Of a stretch of 64,000 bases of DNA, positions 41,701 through 47,400 are shown piece after piece. Position 1 is the stretch's first letter; each line of letters begins with the position of its first letter. The stretch is from Lamellibrachia columna (Eukaryota; Annelida; Polychaeta; Sabellida; Siboglinidae), in the NCBI GenBank assembly GCA_963662155.1, contig OY759272.1:42853210-42917209 (forward strand), given 5' to 3'. Below the pieces are notes generated by a model. It was not told where the DNA came from and made no database searches. It saw nothing but the letters and a program-made list of their open reading frames with translations. A program made the translations under genes and the position numbers.

Positions 41701-44451
41701 TGACCCATCACAGGACGAAGCTTCTCAGTGACGATTGGATGCACTCTCACGACTTATTTGATGAGCCAGAGCTCATCGAGACCCAGTACTGGTGAGTGTC
41801 CTATGGAGCACCCTACATTTACAGCTGTAGGGTTCAGCCTACGGTTACATTTCCCATTGGTGGCCATGTTAACGTTTTGCATGTTTATAAGAAAACATGA
41901 CCATACAAAATTATAAAAGGTGTTACCAGCGCTGTAATTATCCCACTGACGTGATGGTCGAGTCTTGTCAAATTAGACATTTCTAATTCTTGTAAAATAC
42001 CCATATGTGTGACAGCTGTCAATGTTTACCAATATTGGCACGAATTATCTAAATCCGCCTTTTAAAATTTTCTTTAAAATCCATCATTTCAGTCTCAACA
42101 GCTTCCACCAGCAAACCTGGCAATATCCCTGCTCAAATGCACTTATGTCAGATCGTATGATTTTTTTAAAACGTTCTATATCCAAACTTATTATGCCCTA
42201 CATTCGTGTGTACCACACCAGGAAGTCTGAAGCTGATCACAGTAGCATATTTAGGGGGGCTATTGGGCCATGGCTGCTATTGGCTTAATTTTTATTTATT
42301 TCTTTCTGTTGCGCCGCTACACAATCTAATTGCTGACTAAATTTGCCCGCCCCCCCCACAAAATTCTAGGTATGCCACTGTTTCACAGATCATTGTCATC
42401 CACACGCTGTGACTGGCTAAAGGGATACATCTTATGACAGATCAGGTTTAATAACTTATGCCTAACAAGAAAGTCCACTATATGGTCTTTAATTAACCTT
42501 TCTAATAATTTACAAATTACTTATGTTAAACTCACTGGTGTGTAATTCTCTGACTTATTTCTCGAATCCTTTTTAAATTATTAAATCCATCTCAACATGG
42601 ATTCCCAAAAACGACGTCATGCTTAATAAATATGTTGGTTTTTTTTTGAAGAAATCACTAAATGGATAGACGAGGGATCACCAGTTGATATTATATACTT
42701 AGATTTTCAGAAAGCTTTCGACAACGTACCACATCAAAGATTACAACTTAAATTAAAAGCAAAGCCCATGATATCGGGGATGACATAATCGACTGGATAG
42801 AACAATGGCTGACTGACAGAAGACAGCGTGGCATAGTTGATAGGGAGGTTTAAAACTGGAAATCAGTTTTTAGTTTTTTTATATATTATTATACTTAATA
42901 CATACCAATGATTTGGACGATAATATAACAAGCAATGTACTGAAATTTGCAGATGACACAAAAGCGTTTAGAAGGGTTAACAATGATGGAGATAAACAAC
43001 ATTTACAAAACGACCTAGACAAATTAGTGAAATGGTCTGACAAATGGCAGATGTTGATCAATTTTGGGAAATGTAAATGTCTACATACAGGACACGCGAA
43101 CATGGATGTAAACTATAAAATGGGAGATACTGTTCTGGGTACTACTGTAAAAGAAAAGGACTTGGGAGTTACGATAAACGCTGATATGAAAATTTCAGAG
43201 CAGTGTGCTATTGCAGCTTCAAAGGATAATCAAATTCTTGGGTTGATTAGGAGTAATAAAACATACAAGGAGAAAAGGCTAATTATACCTCTTTATAAAG
43301 CAATATGTAGGCCTCATGTTGGAGTACTGTATACAAGCTTGGAGACCATATCGTAGGAAGGATATAGATATGCTTGAAAGAATACAGAGGTGAGTAACTA
43401 AAATTATTCCAGAACTGAGAGACCTTAGTTATGAAGAATAACTGAAAGAATATGGTTTATCAACCCTAGAGACAAGGTGGTTAAGAGGAGATTAAAATAT
43501 TGATAGTATTTTTTTCTCACTCTAGAAAGATAATAGAAGTTGAGGACATGAGGTAACATTAGTAAAGGATCAGTGTAAATTGGGTATAAGGAAGTACTCG
43601 TTCTCACAGAGGACAGTCAGTGAATGGAACAAATTATCTACAGATTGTGTAACTGCTAGCACCGTGAATATGTTTAAAACAACGTATCTCAGGCGGGCGG
43701 ATTACACGTAGATTAAAAATGCTGGACTCTCGATAAGCCTCATGCTATATCTTAACGGGAGCCTCCTTGACCTTTACATTTATGTTAATTATTCCATTTT
43801 GTACAGTTATGGTCAAATAAATGTGTCCGTCCGTCCGTCCGTCCGTCCATCTTTAATTCATCCTCACTGTCAGGGGCTTCTGACTACATCAATAGCCCTG
43901 GCAGATCGACCTGTTGAAACGCTGATTTTTCAGTTGCTGTGTTAAACAGTAACATTGCTCACTGGAATATATGGGGCTTGCATAGGGGAACTTAAATGTA
44001 ATTGGTGGAACCATCGTCACTGGTTGGATGGGTAATGATAATCATTTCATGGGAATGCTCTTTGAAGTTTTGGCATGGCTAATTCCCAATGTTGACCAAG
44101 ACAGGAAGTGGGACTAGGTACAAATGATTCAGTGTACATCGACACATGGCGTGGGATAAACTGACAAATCCACATTTCAACAGATCAATCTGCCAGGGGT
44201 ACTGTAGTACTACTACCACCCCTGGCTAGCAAGGATGCTTCAATTAAATATTAGTAAATTTGCTGTTTCAGATGACACAGTTATGTGACTGTCAACTTGT
44301 TGTTTCAGACCAGACAAGTGGCATCGATCTGATAAAGAATATGATCTTCGACATAGCGACCAGCATCGACTTCCTGAACTTCATATTAAGTTGCCAGGGA
44401 GAATCTAATTCACTTGGCCATCCTCTCCTTATCCCAGTACCCTTCAAATAG
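6654..44451 (+). CDS. CBS: Cystathionine beta-synthase gene (12 recognised exons)
   Basis: CBS is a PLP enzyme that condenses serine with homocysteine in cytosolic transsulfuration. Joining exons 1-11 gives about 376 codons with no stop. Visible features: heme-ligand-type Cys about residue 17 and His about 31; PLP lysine about 86 in [15 protein letters not shown] at 113-118; phosphate loop GVGTGGT about 221-227; GGSSGS about 314-319. All introns are GT-AG. ATG 6654 is chosen because it lies just before the heme segment, but the frame is open upstream to an acceptor at 6623, so a further coding exon is possible. The C-terminal Bateman regulatory module is nearly absent: only the last exon (44309) resembles it, and it does not join exon 11 in frame. 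The family is certain; completeness is not. Confidence 0.93.
7142..7248 (+). CDS. CBS: CBS exon 2
   Basis: Acceptor TTACTTACAG ends at 7141 and donor GTGAGT starts at 7249. Encodes the segment [20 protein letters not shown], the opening of the PLP-dependent catalytic fold. The phase joins exons 1 and 3 exactly. Confidence 0.93.
7943..8346 (+). other. Remainder of CBS intron 2
   Basis: Beyond the visible end of the inverted repeat. It is AT-rich with a short duplicated phrase (ACAAACATGCTCATTGAG near 8090, ACAAACTTGCTCATTGAG near 8149) and a pyrimidine-rich tract before the exon 3 acceptor. No gene is seen. Confidence 0.6.
8347..8481 (+). CDS. CBS: CBS exon 3 (PLP lysine)
   Basis: Acceptor TTTGTCAG, donor GTGAGA. 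Encodes [20 protein letters not shown] and ends SGNT-G. The Lys of the SxKDR motif forms the Schiff base with PLP, and TSGNTG binds substrate and cofactor. Confidence 0.96.
8700..9060. repeat. AT-rich intron with (TA)n and (ATT)n tracts
   Basis: CBS intron 3 between exons 3 and 4. It contains (TA)n at about 8758-8776, TATATG/TACATA mixtures to 8842 and ATTATT runs near 8863 and 9030. Nothing coding is visible. Confidence 0.8.
9160..9239 (+). CDS. CBS: CBS exon 4
   Basis: Acceptor TTCTCCAG, donor GTAAGC. Encodes [20 protein letters not shown] and ends at phase 0 after ISLEK. The following intron is 18,557 bp and is filled by the Tigger nest. Confidence 0.96.
9333..9667 (+). repeat. Dispersed repeats in CBS intron 4
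   Basis: 9333-9437 contains a phrase with TTCTTATATAGCGCTGTATC that looks like a SINE or MITE body. 9450-9560 repeats, nearly identically, the block that interrupts the CR1 fragment in both arms of the giant inverted repeat (2553-2640 and 5340-5430). The short open frame at 9470-9667 runs over this repeat and is not credible as a gene. Confidence 0.5.
10801..10929 (+). pseudogene. Tigger transposase N-terminal HTH fragment
   Basis: The frame from 10801 encodes [20 protein letters not shown] and then [19 protein letters not shown], ending in TAA. This is the CENP-B/pogo-type N-terminal DNA-binding helix-turn-helix, which binds the transposon ends. It is separated from the catalytic part by about 13.7 kb of inserted DNA and has an early stop, so it is dead. 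Confidence 0.75.
11440..12338 (+). other. Unrecognised stretch with coding-like remnants
   Basis: Near 11540-11690 a frame reads [15 protein letters not shown] and continues with a Lys/Glu-rich, coiled-coil-like tail interrupted by stops. A frame at 11762-11980 encodes 72 residues starting [17 protein letters not shown]. These look like remnants of a mobile-element protein, but I do not recognise the family. Confidence 0.3.
12339..15342. repeat. 48-bp minisatellite, about 62 units
   Basis: The unit runs GGCGCGGTGGAGAAAGAGTA then GGGTGCAACAAAGGGAGAGC then GGATGGAC. Because 48 is divisible by three and the unit lacks stops in several frames, long frames stay open on both strands: 997 codons on the minus strand (12208-15201) with a 16-residue repeat around [16 protein letters not shown], and up to 780 codons on the plus strand. 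No frame has a credible promoter, intron structure or known relative. Unit variants form alternating higher-order patterns, for example GGTGGTGAAAGAG with AAAAGGAGAGC near 13900-14620. Confidence 0.95.
15343..16560 (-). mobile_element. LINE 5' half (endonuclease region), degenerate
   Basis: The minus-strand frame 16523-16302 encodes an AP-endonuclease-type segment with [11 protein letters not shown] and [10 protein letters not shown]. Downstream pieces of the same protein continue leftwards in shifting frames to [16 protein letters not shown] at about 15410-15363, where the 48-bp minisatellite abruptly replaces the expected reverse transcriptase. Similar in type to the element at 29063-30812. 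Multiple stops make it non-functional. Confidence 0.75.
16860..17200 (+). mobile_element. LINE reverse-transcriptase C-terminal remnant
   Basis: A short frame around 16931-17128 contains [20 protein letters not shown] and [18 protein letters not shown]. This is the typical C-terminal end of an L2/CR1-like LINE protein, followed by a short 3' tail. The rest of the element is absent. The second minisatellite begins immediately downstream. Confidence 0.5.
17211..18310. repeat. 46-48-bp minisatellite, about 23 units, related to the first array
   Basis: The unit runs GGTGAACTGGAGAAAGAGCA then GGGTGCAATAAAGGAGAGCG then GATGGAC. It shares most of its sequence and phase with the 48-bp unit at 12339-15342 but has lost one base and has GAACT in place of GCGCGGT. 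Frames shift between units because the period is usually 47, so open frames here are artefacts. Confidence 0.93.
18311..19082. other. No gene seen
   Basis: AT-rich filler between the second minisatellite and a hAT-like end. It includes the right half of the 26-bp inverted pair at 18957-18982. No open frame resembles a known protein. Confidence 0.6.
19083..19200. mobile_element. hAT-like terminal sequence (partial)
   Basis: CAAGGGGTCGGCAACCTGCG followed by repeated GCGGCCCGC phrases to about 19185 resembles the terminal and subterminal sequence of Charlie-type hAT elements. The second end is not found, so this is probably a truncated non-autonomous copy. Confidence 0.5.
19560..20525. mobile_element. 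Non-autonomous pogo-like MITE, 966 bp
   Basis: The left end CAGTCGCGCCTCGTTATTAC starts at 19560. The right end on the minus strand reads CAGTCGAGCCTCGTTATAAC, finishing at 20525. Both are flanked by TA (19558-19559 and 20526-20527). GTGGACCCCGA also occurs just inside both ends in inverted positions. No transposase is encoded. Confidence 0.85.
20526..21225. repeat. GGGGCAA-type subterminal motifs around the MITE
   Basis: ACCTGGGGTAACACGGTC at about 19511 is the near inverse of GACCGTGTTGCCCCAGGT at about 21204. Extra copies of GACCGTCTTGCCCCA lie near 20821 and 20846. This suggests another DNA element of about 1.7 kb into which the MITE inserted; its exact left end is unclear. Confidence 0.4.
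21560..22089 (+). mobile_element. CR1-type LINE 5' part (endonuclease start)
   Basis: A frame at 21578-21820 encodes [20 protein letters not shown] and [20 protein letters not shown], ending in [14 protein letters not shown]. This is the N-terminal AP-endonuclease domain of a CR1-like element. Degenerate downstream sequence continues to about 22089, where it meets the 3' end of an oppositely oriented CR1 copy. Confidence 0.8.
22090..22860 (-). mobile_element. CR1-type LINE 3' part, opposite orientation
   Basis: The minus-strand frame 22711-22142 encodes the CR1 reverse transcriptase C-terminus, with [39 protein letters not shown] and a final [13 protein letters not shown]. The tail phrase CTCGATAAGCCAATGGCTTC is at about 22092-22125 on the minus strand. 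Upstream [16 protein letters not shown] is typical of the family. 5'-truncated. Confidence 0.88.
22880..23350 (-). mobile_element. LINE reverse-transcriptase fragment (non-CR1)
   Basis: The minus-strand frame 23355-23077 contains [20 protein letters not shown], equivalent to the palm segment with D-x-SKAFD of many LINE reverse transcriptases. Degenerate sequence to about 22890 continues with GVRRG- and ADDIV-like motifs. Stops and frameshifts make it inactive. Confidence 0.6.
23360..24660. other. No gene seen within the Tigger nest
   Basis: AT-rich sequence with only short open frames that match nothing I recognise. It lies between the LINE fragments and the Tigger transposase catalytic remnant. 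Confidence 0.6.
24690..25165 (+). pseudogene. Tigger transposase catalytic-domain remnant
   Basis: Frames here encode [20 protein letters not shown] (the D1 region of the DDE_1 transposase) and then [20 protein letters not shown] at 25008-25067 and [11 protein letters not shown]. This order is typical of pogo/Tigger transposases. The D2 and D3 region expected next is replaced by the 28-bp minisatellite. Frameshifts occur between the pieces. Confidence 0.8.
25168..26287. repeat. 28-bp minisatellite, about 40 units, inside transposase
   Basis: The unit is GGCGTGGATGTGGAGCGACC followed by TATTTGAA. The last unit changes smoothly into transposase-coding sequence (KAWMW then [10 protein letters not shown]), so the array appears to have grown from a stretch of the transposase gene itself. 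Most units differ only at CGTGG/CTTGG and GAGCG/GAGTG. Confidence 0.95.
26268..26710 (+). pseudogene. Tigger transposase C-terminal remnant
   Basis: The frame 26268-26531 reads [20 protein letters not shown] and then an acidic tail. After a stop, similar acidic sequence continues ([17 protein letters not shown]) to about 26710. ETIANCxRKAGF is a hallmark of Tigger transposases just after the catalytic core. Confidence 0.75.
27072..27796 (+). other. CBS intron 4 tail, no gene seen
   Basis: AT-rich intron between the Tigger end and CBS exon 5, ending in a pyrimidine-rich tract and acceptor TTCTGCAG. No other feature is recognised. Confidence 0.7.
27797..27931 (+). CDS. CBS: CBS exon 5
   Basis: Acceptor TTCTGCAG, donor GTGAGC. 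Encodes [20 protein letters not shown] through SHVLNQ, 45 residues in phase 0 at both ends. Confidence 0.96.
27932..29062 (+). other. CBS intron 5, first part, no gene seen
   Basis: AT-rich with a C9 homopolymer near 28818 and short open frames that match nothing known. A duplicated phrase GCAAGAAAGATGCTTGAACA / GCAAAGAAAGATGCTTAAAA lies near 28350-28390. Confidence 0.6.
29063..30812 (-). mobile_element. LINE 3' half with RT domain, degenerate
   Basis: Minus-strand frames at 30394-29978 and 29916-29617 encode reverse transcriptase: [57 protein letters not shown] and FVDDTNIF (palm motif). The 3' end has (GATT)n-like repeats near 29063. Frames are broken and a 182-bp internal tandem duplication lies at 30309-30682. 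Same broad type as the endonuclease fragment at 15343-16560. Confidence 0.85.
30309..30682. repeat. Tandem duplication (about 182 bp) within the LINE
   Basis: 30309-30490 and 30491-30682 are near identical. The second copy has 11 extra bases (CCTTTTAACGG inserted after TATATAACGG) and a few substitutions. Each copy encodes the same [20 protein letters not shown] start on the minus strand. Confidence 0.93.
30941..31010 (+). CDS. CBS: CBS exon 6
   Basis: Acceptor TTGTTTACAG, donor GTAAGA. Encodes [19 protein letters not shown] followed by AACD, with one leftover base that completes an Asn codon with exon 7. Confidence 0.95.
31281..31362. repeat. (TA)n microsatellite
   Basis: Nearly pure TA dinucleotides in CBS intron 6, with one AA interruption near 31291. 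Confidence 0.95.
31541..31762. repeat. 15-bp purine minisatellite GGAGGTGGAGGAGTA
   Basis: About 15 units of GGAGGTGGAGGAGTA, with length variants GGTGGTGGAGTA and GGAGAA. One strand is almost pure purine plus T, so triplex or G-rich structures are possible. The Ser/Thr/Tyr-rich and Leu-rich open frames here are repeat artefacts. Confidence 0.93.
32173..32460 (+). repeat. tRNA-derived SINE
   Basis: A box A-like TGGTCTATGGTTAGGGC lies near 32183 and a perfect box B, GGTTCGATTCC, at 32226-32236, at tRNA-like spacing (internal RNA polymerase III promoter). About 220 bp of non-tRNA body follows, with phrases such as GGGAAATGGAGAAACCATGG. It is probably a SINE head plus body rather than a functional tRNA. 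Confidence 0.7.
32624..32780. repeat. (TA)n microsatellites
   Basis: Two TA runs at about 32624-32670 and 32748-32778 with TG/CA variants between, in CBS intron 6 just before exon 7. Confidence 0.9.
32887..32978 (+). CDS. CBS: CBS exon 7 (PLP phosphate loop)
   Basis: Acceptor CTTGTAG, donor GTTCGT (a weaker consensus). Encodes [20 protein letters not shown] and ends CPNCK. GVGTGGT is the loop that holds the PLP phosphate in fold-type II enzymes. Confidence 0.95.
32979..33635 (+). other. CBS intron 7, no gene seen
   Basis: Ordinary AT-rich intron. No repeat or open frame of interest is recognised. Confidence 0.7.
33636..33761 (+). CDS. CBS: CBS exon 8
   Basis: Acceptor TTCACAG, donor GTAAGT. 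Encodes [20 protein letters not shown] and ends TVCDRS, 42 residues in phase 0 at both ends. [12 protein letters not shown] is a strong CBS signature. Confidence 0.96.
33938..34022 (+). CDS. CBS: CBS exon 9
   Basis: Acceptor TTTGACAG, donor GTACGT. Encodes [20 protein letters not shown] through GLLC-G. The following intron is 6,987 bp and holds the CR1/Gypsy nest. Confidence 0.95.
34060..34160 (-). mobile_element. CR1 3'-tail remnant
   Basis: ACAAGATTGCCGTTGGAAGT and GAAGCCATTGAC resemble, in diverged form, the reverse complement of the CR1 3' tail seen at 40150-40235. Short and truncated. Confidence 0.5.
34200..34820. mobile_element. Candidate hAT-like MITE
   Basis: GGGGTGGGTGCATTACTTCT near 34203 and, on the minus strand near 34812, CAATGATGGGTGCGATATTC share a GGTGGGTGC-type inverted end. 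Between them the sequence is AT-rich, with repeated CAAGTA/GCAATACT phrases on both sides. No transposase is present. No target duplication could be confirmed. Confidence 0.3.
35324..35527 (-). repeat. Gypsy 3' LTR (204 bp)
   Basis: Identical partner of the LTR at 39865-40068, preceded in element orientation by the purine tract AAGAAGAGGGA at 35528-35538. Confidence 0.96.
35653..39747 (-). CDS. Gypsy gag-pol polyprotein, 1364 aa, intact
   Basis: Single frame, no stops. Gag-like N-terminus to about residue 200; two zinc-knuckle-type clusters about 208-245, the second canonical ([14 protein letters not shown]); aspartic protease about 345 with VDTGAQG; reverse transcriptase about 480-760, with the catalytic box IADD near 636 in place of the usual YVDD-type; RNase H about 780-900 starting [15 protein letters not shown]; integrase zinc finger (HxxxH...CDIC) about 993-1030; integrase core with Asp in GTDLF about 1054, Asp in SDNGGHFD about 1110 and Glu in GFVERQ about 1147; basic C-terminal tail. 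The first ATG of the frame is 118 bp after the 5' LTR. It copies and integrates the element and is probably functional. No relation to CBS. Confidence 0.95.
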   Translation of the reverse strand: MTLKMTDLSGIDPPRMDWSSADLPSTFRTFRQYCELIFKGPLSAKTEEEHVTYVLLWIGQDGLSIYNTWEMTTAERKLLAPLWDRFDKQVEPKSNFRLNRFHLQKFRQTSSESADDYMIRCRLQAKKCKFRDSREVGERLLEQLIVGVRHKKVQEQLLAKPDSYTLDAAMDLARTHEAMISDIEQLHNDKLTVDYVSRQNNDRRSTHPCAYCGGSHPPKPKNRCPAYGSQCDACGKPNHWKKVCRATGQQEPARFRRSSRPRLLQQRPRSQSRHRGPTAERRPTYRQRDSSHTRVYAVEQSPSLAESFDALTFDIVNVADTRDEVFASLSITLADKPNVPATLKVKVDTGAQGNILPLRIFRRMCPAKLDSEGFPIPGSLLPSEVQLTAYNGTSIRQYGKMTVPCSYNSERIDTEFYVSDSAGPAILGLPSCRRLHLMEMNCEIKSVPNKRVDSTSDLVAAYPDRFEGIGNFSGEFHITVDNSVTPVIHAPRRCSIHLKDEVKDELDNMERLGVISKVTEPTDWVSSLVYSRKSNNKLRICLDPKDLNTAIKRPHYKTPTLDELTHKLAGATVFSKLDARHGYWSVSLDEPSSFLTTFNSPFGRYRFQRLPFGLNLSQDVFQERMDHILENCGGTIGIADDVAVFGKNEADHDANLHNLMKTARQHGLVFNADKCHIKQPRMQFFGLIFDTDGVHPDPGKITAIKQLQAPQDATQLKEFLGIATYMSPFTPNLSQHTAILRDLLKKDSEFVWTPAHESAFQRTKDAICREATLSYFDPAVETVVQVDASSRGLGAVLLQKNKPIAFASKSLSDCERRYVNIEREMLAVVFGCERFHTFVYGKRFTVESDHKPLEMIHMKNLAAAPQRLQRMLLRIQPYDIVIKYRPGKDVAVADLLSRQPSSNKESLKFDMQINHVQFSPHRLQQLRVETDNDDEMLSLKSIIMSGWPETRRQLATQLRPYWPFRDELTVDDGIIMKSDRIVIPLRARSEILAKLHLAHQGVEKTRLRARSCVYWININCDIENMIQRCDICQRELCAQPSEPLMQHEVPSRPWQVVGTDLFSIGRNNYLIIGDYYSKFPFVELIEGRATSDMIVKLTKRIFSEQGVPDRVVSDNGGHFDSQAYKLFAKAWGFEHVTSSPHYPRSNGFVERQIQTIKRTLKKAASARVDTDMAMLILRSTPIDHHLPSPAEMLNARKMRANLPVKILNAHPEKGAISERLFERQRQQKVYHDQGAIAQLTPLVRGQPVRIQHHVTGKWNPATIETVRPEPRSYDVRTASGGVLRRNRVQIRRSHETRPIDADPVSHPDDPVSHPDDMPSTAAVEPVERPDEAHDSGKRVRFSTPEAGYQTRSGRLSKPPAKFNL
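39851..39864 (-). promoter_or_regulatory. Gypsy primer-binding site
   Basis: On the minus strand TGGTGGCAGCGGCG abuts the 5' LTR directly. It begins with TGG, as expected for pairing with the CCA end of a tRNA primer. The tRNA species is not identified. Confidence 0.75.
39865..40068 (-). repeat. Gypsy 5' LTR (204 bp)
   Basis: In element orientation it runs TGTCACGG...TATTACA and is identical to the other LTR. It should contain the promoter of the element. Confidence 0.96.
40241..41009 (+). other. CBS intron 9, last part, no gene seen
   Basis: AT-rich, with an ATT run near 40918 and a weak pyrimidine tract before the exon 10 acceptor. A diverged CR1-like phrase lies near 40560-40640. Confidence 0.6.
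41010..41121 (+). CDS. CBS: CBS exon 10
   Basis: Acceptor TTCCCCAG, donor GTAAGA. Encodes [20 protein letters not shown] through [10 protein letters not shown]. The two leftover bases form Met with exon 11. Confidence 0.95.
41122..41713 (+). other. CBS intron 10, no gene seen
   Basis: Contains a GAGAGG-rich purine stretch near 41402-41450. Short open frames here match nothing known. Confidence 0.65.
41714..41791 (+). CDS. CBS: CBS exon 11 (end of catalytic core)
   Basis: Acceptor CATCACAG, donor GTGAGT. Encodes [20 protein letters not shown] through ETQY, with leftover TG expected to make Trp with a next exon starting in G. I could not find that exon before 44309. Confidence 0.94.
42238..42384. 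mobile_element. Candidate short MITE (about 147 bp)
   Basis: CAGTAGCATATTTAGGGGGG starts near 42238. The opposite end on the minus strand starts CAGTGGCATACCTAGAATTT at about 42382. The ends are inverted and similar over about 16 bases; no target duplication is clear. It lies in the CBS intron where regulatory-domain exons are expected. Confidence 0.4.
42590..43740 (+). mobile_element. CR1-type LINE, RT palm to 3' end, degenerate
   Basis: Starts with a palm segment containing [19 protein letters not shown]. It continues in frame 42913-43356 with [19 protein letters not shown] (the FADD catalytic box), [19 protein letters not shown] and [17 protein letters not shown], and then the familiar C-terminal end and tail GGACTCTCGATAAGCC at 43722. 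Multiple stops and frameshifts. It lies between CBS exon 11 and the terminal exon. Confidence 0.9.
43826..43850. repeat. (GTCC)n microsatellite
   Basis: Five to six GTCC units immediately downstream of the CR1 tail. Confidence 0.9.
44309..44451 (+). CDS. CBS: CBS terminal exon (end of Bateman module)
   Basis: The acceptor TTGTTTCAG ends at 44308 and the frame closes with TAG at 44449-44451. It encodes [18 protein letters not shown] and then a divergent tail. This resembles the last strand and helix of the second CBS motif in animal CBS. A direct join to exon 11 is out of frame and would create TGA, so at least one intervening exon is missing or unrecognised. A second frame is also open here, which lowers confidence. 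Confidence 0.6.
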
Positions 44452-47400
44452 TCTTCAGAAGATACAGAAGGGATACTTGGTGGAGCTGATGGATGGAAAT
44501 ATTGCAGCTGTGATGCTCAGAAATCCTGAACTGGCACAATTAATGGAAATTAAGTACACTCCAAAAATTCAGATTTTTTATTTAAGACACACATTGTCTA
44601 AATATGATATGTTTTGGCCTGTGTTTGCAACACCACTACCACCAAGATTATTTCACACCACAAAATATTGAGACTGGAATAATTCTGAATCAATCATTGT
44701 TTTTATAATGTTGCAGAAGCAAGCCCACATATTCTAATGGCAGTGCAGATTTTTTTAATTAACCAATTTTAGCTATAGACAATTATCAAATTTGCCACTG
44801 ACCATATTGTATTTTGCCGAAATGGTAACATCATCAGGTTTTAAAAGTGCTAAACTTAAGAAACATCCTGCATTACTACTTCAAAAGTCTTGTCACATGA
44901 TCACAGTGTTTGCTGCTGCCACCTAGCCATATTTGTTAATACTAGTTAGGGATATCTGGGGAAAATGTCTTCACTATCTTGTCATGTTACATTAGTGGGA
45001 ACTGCACATTATTCTTACAAAGTGTCTTCATACTGCACACTACACTTACTTAAAGTTCCCTCTACAATTGGTTTTGTGAATTAAGTTTGTTGAAATCTAT
45101 AATGTGTGAATATATTTTAAGTAAACTCGCGCAGTCGGTTTAATAAAGAGTGCATACTTTTGTTCAAACTATCAAAAGAATTTACCGATCGTTAGTGGGG
45201 GTGACTTGCATAACTATGAACAGCCTCAAGCTATGGTATGTACAGCTGGACCACCTATTCCAAAGATTTTCCCAAGACTAAATAAAAAAAATTTACAAAG
45301 GAGTAAGCATGTTGTCGTAGACATTAGATGGGTTAACCTTTTGTTAAATTAGTCCAAAACGAGATAAGTGAAAAAAAATCTAATTGAAAAGGGACAAGGA
45401 TTCTGATAGATAGTGTAGATATTGTTGCTTTGAAGTGGCTTTAATTGTTCAAACAACCAATCTCACTATGTTTTCTACCTGCAATACTGTACTGATTCAT
45501 AACTTGTTCCTAGATACATTTGCGTTTCTCTTAGTGGTGTTTTTATAGAAATTAGTCTACAAAAGTGAAGCCTATGTGCAACTTAGCAGCTTTGAAACAT
45601 GGCATTTTCAAGATTTATATTTTGAATGAAAAGAAAGTGAAACTATAAAAAAAAATTCAATAGGTGACATTACTGCTGATTATTGGGAAACACCAATATA
45701 ACTAAGACGGATACATTATTTCACTGGTGTAGCTAAGGGTCGTTTTCTATGAAGGCAATAAATAACAATATTGTGACTCTCGATAGTAATGTAGAAAAAT
45801 AGAATGTGTTTAGCATGTATTTCATGCATCCAATAAAAGTTGAATTAATAGATGCAAACACATGTACACACGCATTAACTGTGATTTCTCTACGCTGTAA
45901 TTTTCAGTATTTTACAATATGGTATTATACCGGTTTTGTCTGCGGTGGTTGCAACACCTTAAATGTGTTATTTTTGTTGGGAATACGCATATTATGAATA
46001 TACATGTATGCATATATATATATACATACACACATCAGTACATTTTTAATATTAGAGCATTACATTGCCAGTTAAAGCAGCTTCTGCAGTTTATTCAGCC
46101 CATCACGAATAAGGTCGGTCGATGTTCGTGCCTGCATGTGAATGTGCATGTGAATAGTTTAAGTAATACTGGTGTGTGAGCAGTCATGCATTTTAATAAG
46201 AGAATACTTTTGTTGAAATCGTCAAAAGAATTGACTTTGATCGTTAGATCGGGTAACTTGCAAAAGTGAATAGCCTCAGCCAGCTGTTTTTCCACAGAAC
46301 TTCAACTGGGCCCAGTCAAAAATAATTTAATGGTTCGAAAATTTGCACAAATGAGTTGGCATGTCGTAGTGTATACTAGATAAATTTGATGTTTAATGAA
46401 ATCATTCTAAGACAAGATTAGCAAAAAAATTCAATTTGCGGAAGTAACTTTAAATTGCAGATACACTAGATACATACAACTTGTATGATACAAGCATATA
46501 TTCATGTATGTTCACGCACGCACGCACGCAAGCACGCACTTGTTTTGTTGACCAGTATATATTTTATACTGAACTCGTCCAAGAATATTTTTCATGTTGG
46601 TCCGATGTGGTAGGAATGGTGCCAGAACCAGTCATACAGTTAAAACTATCACTAGGACTTCTAGCAACAATTGTATTTTTCTTGAGAGATAAAAGATTGA
46701 CTATTCTGCTTGCATAATGATGGTGATGTAGTCTAAACATTTCGGTGGCTACGGGAAGTTTGTCTTTGATTTACAGTTCTGAGAAAAGTTGTAAGATGTA
46801 ATGGTTCATGGTATTATTAAACGTACAGAGTCTGACAGTTTGTATTGTAAAATCATGTATGTAAACAATAGTGTATGACCATCTATTTTTCTAAAATGTT
46901 TTAATGAGCCACAGTTTTTAAATATAATTTGATTGTTATCTGTTTATGAATATCGTCCAGCACGCAACATAAATAATGATGATATTCGAATTCAAACATT
47001 GAAATTAAACAGATAAAGGTAAAATCATAAACAAATAGTGGTTCAATAAACATATTTTGGCGGTCATGCAGTTTAGAATACATATAGTTCATACTCTGTA
47101 ACATGATTTTACAATAAAAACTTAAACTCTGTAACATTGATCTTGACATCGTACGATTTTTTTTAATTACGTATTTTATGTGTGTTAATATATACAAGCA
47201 GCATGGATGAGACGGGACACAACTATGGTTTTCCTACGTTTGTCATTACATTTGTTGTTTGTATGCATCAATAAATTAAAGCCACTACAATATATTCTAT
47301 AACTGGGTGTTGTAAGTTTTGCATCTGTATACATGTTGACATTGCATACCTGTCCTCAAGGCGGTTTCGAATGAAGCCCCTTTTTGAGATAATTGTTTGT

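Noticed and set aside
44309..44451. Alternative frame of the terminal exon (starting [12 protein letters not shown])
   Set aside because: The frame containing [11 protein letters not shown] resembles the end of the CBS regulatory domain, whereas the alternative matches nothing.
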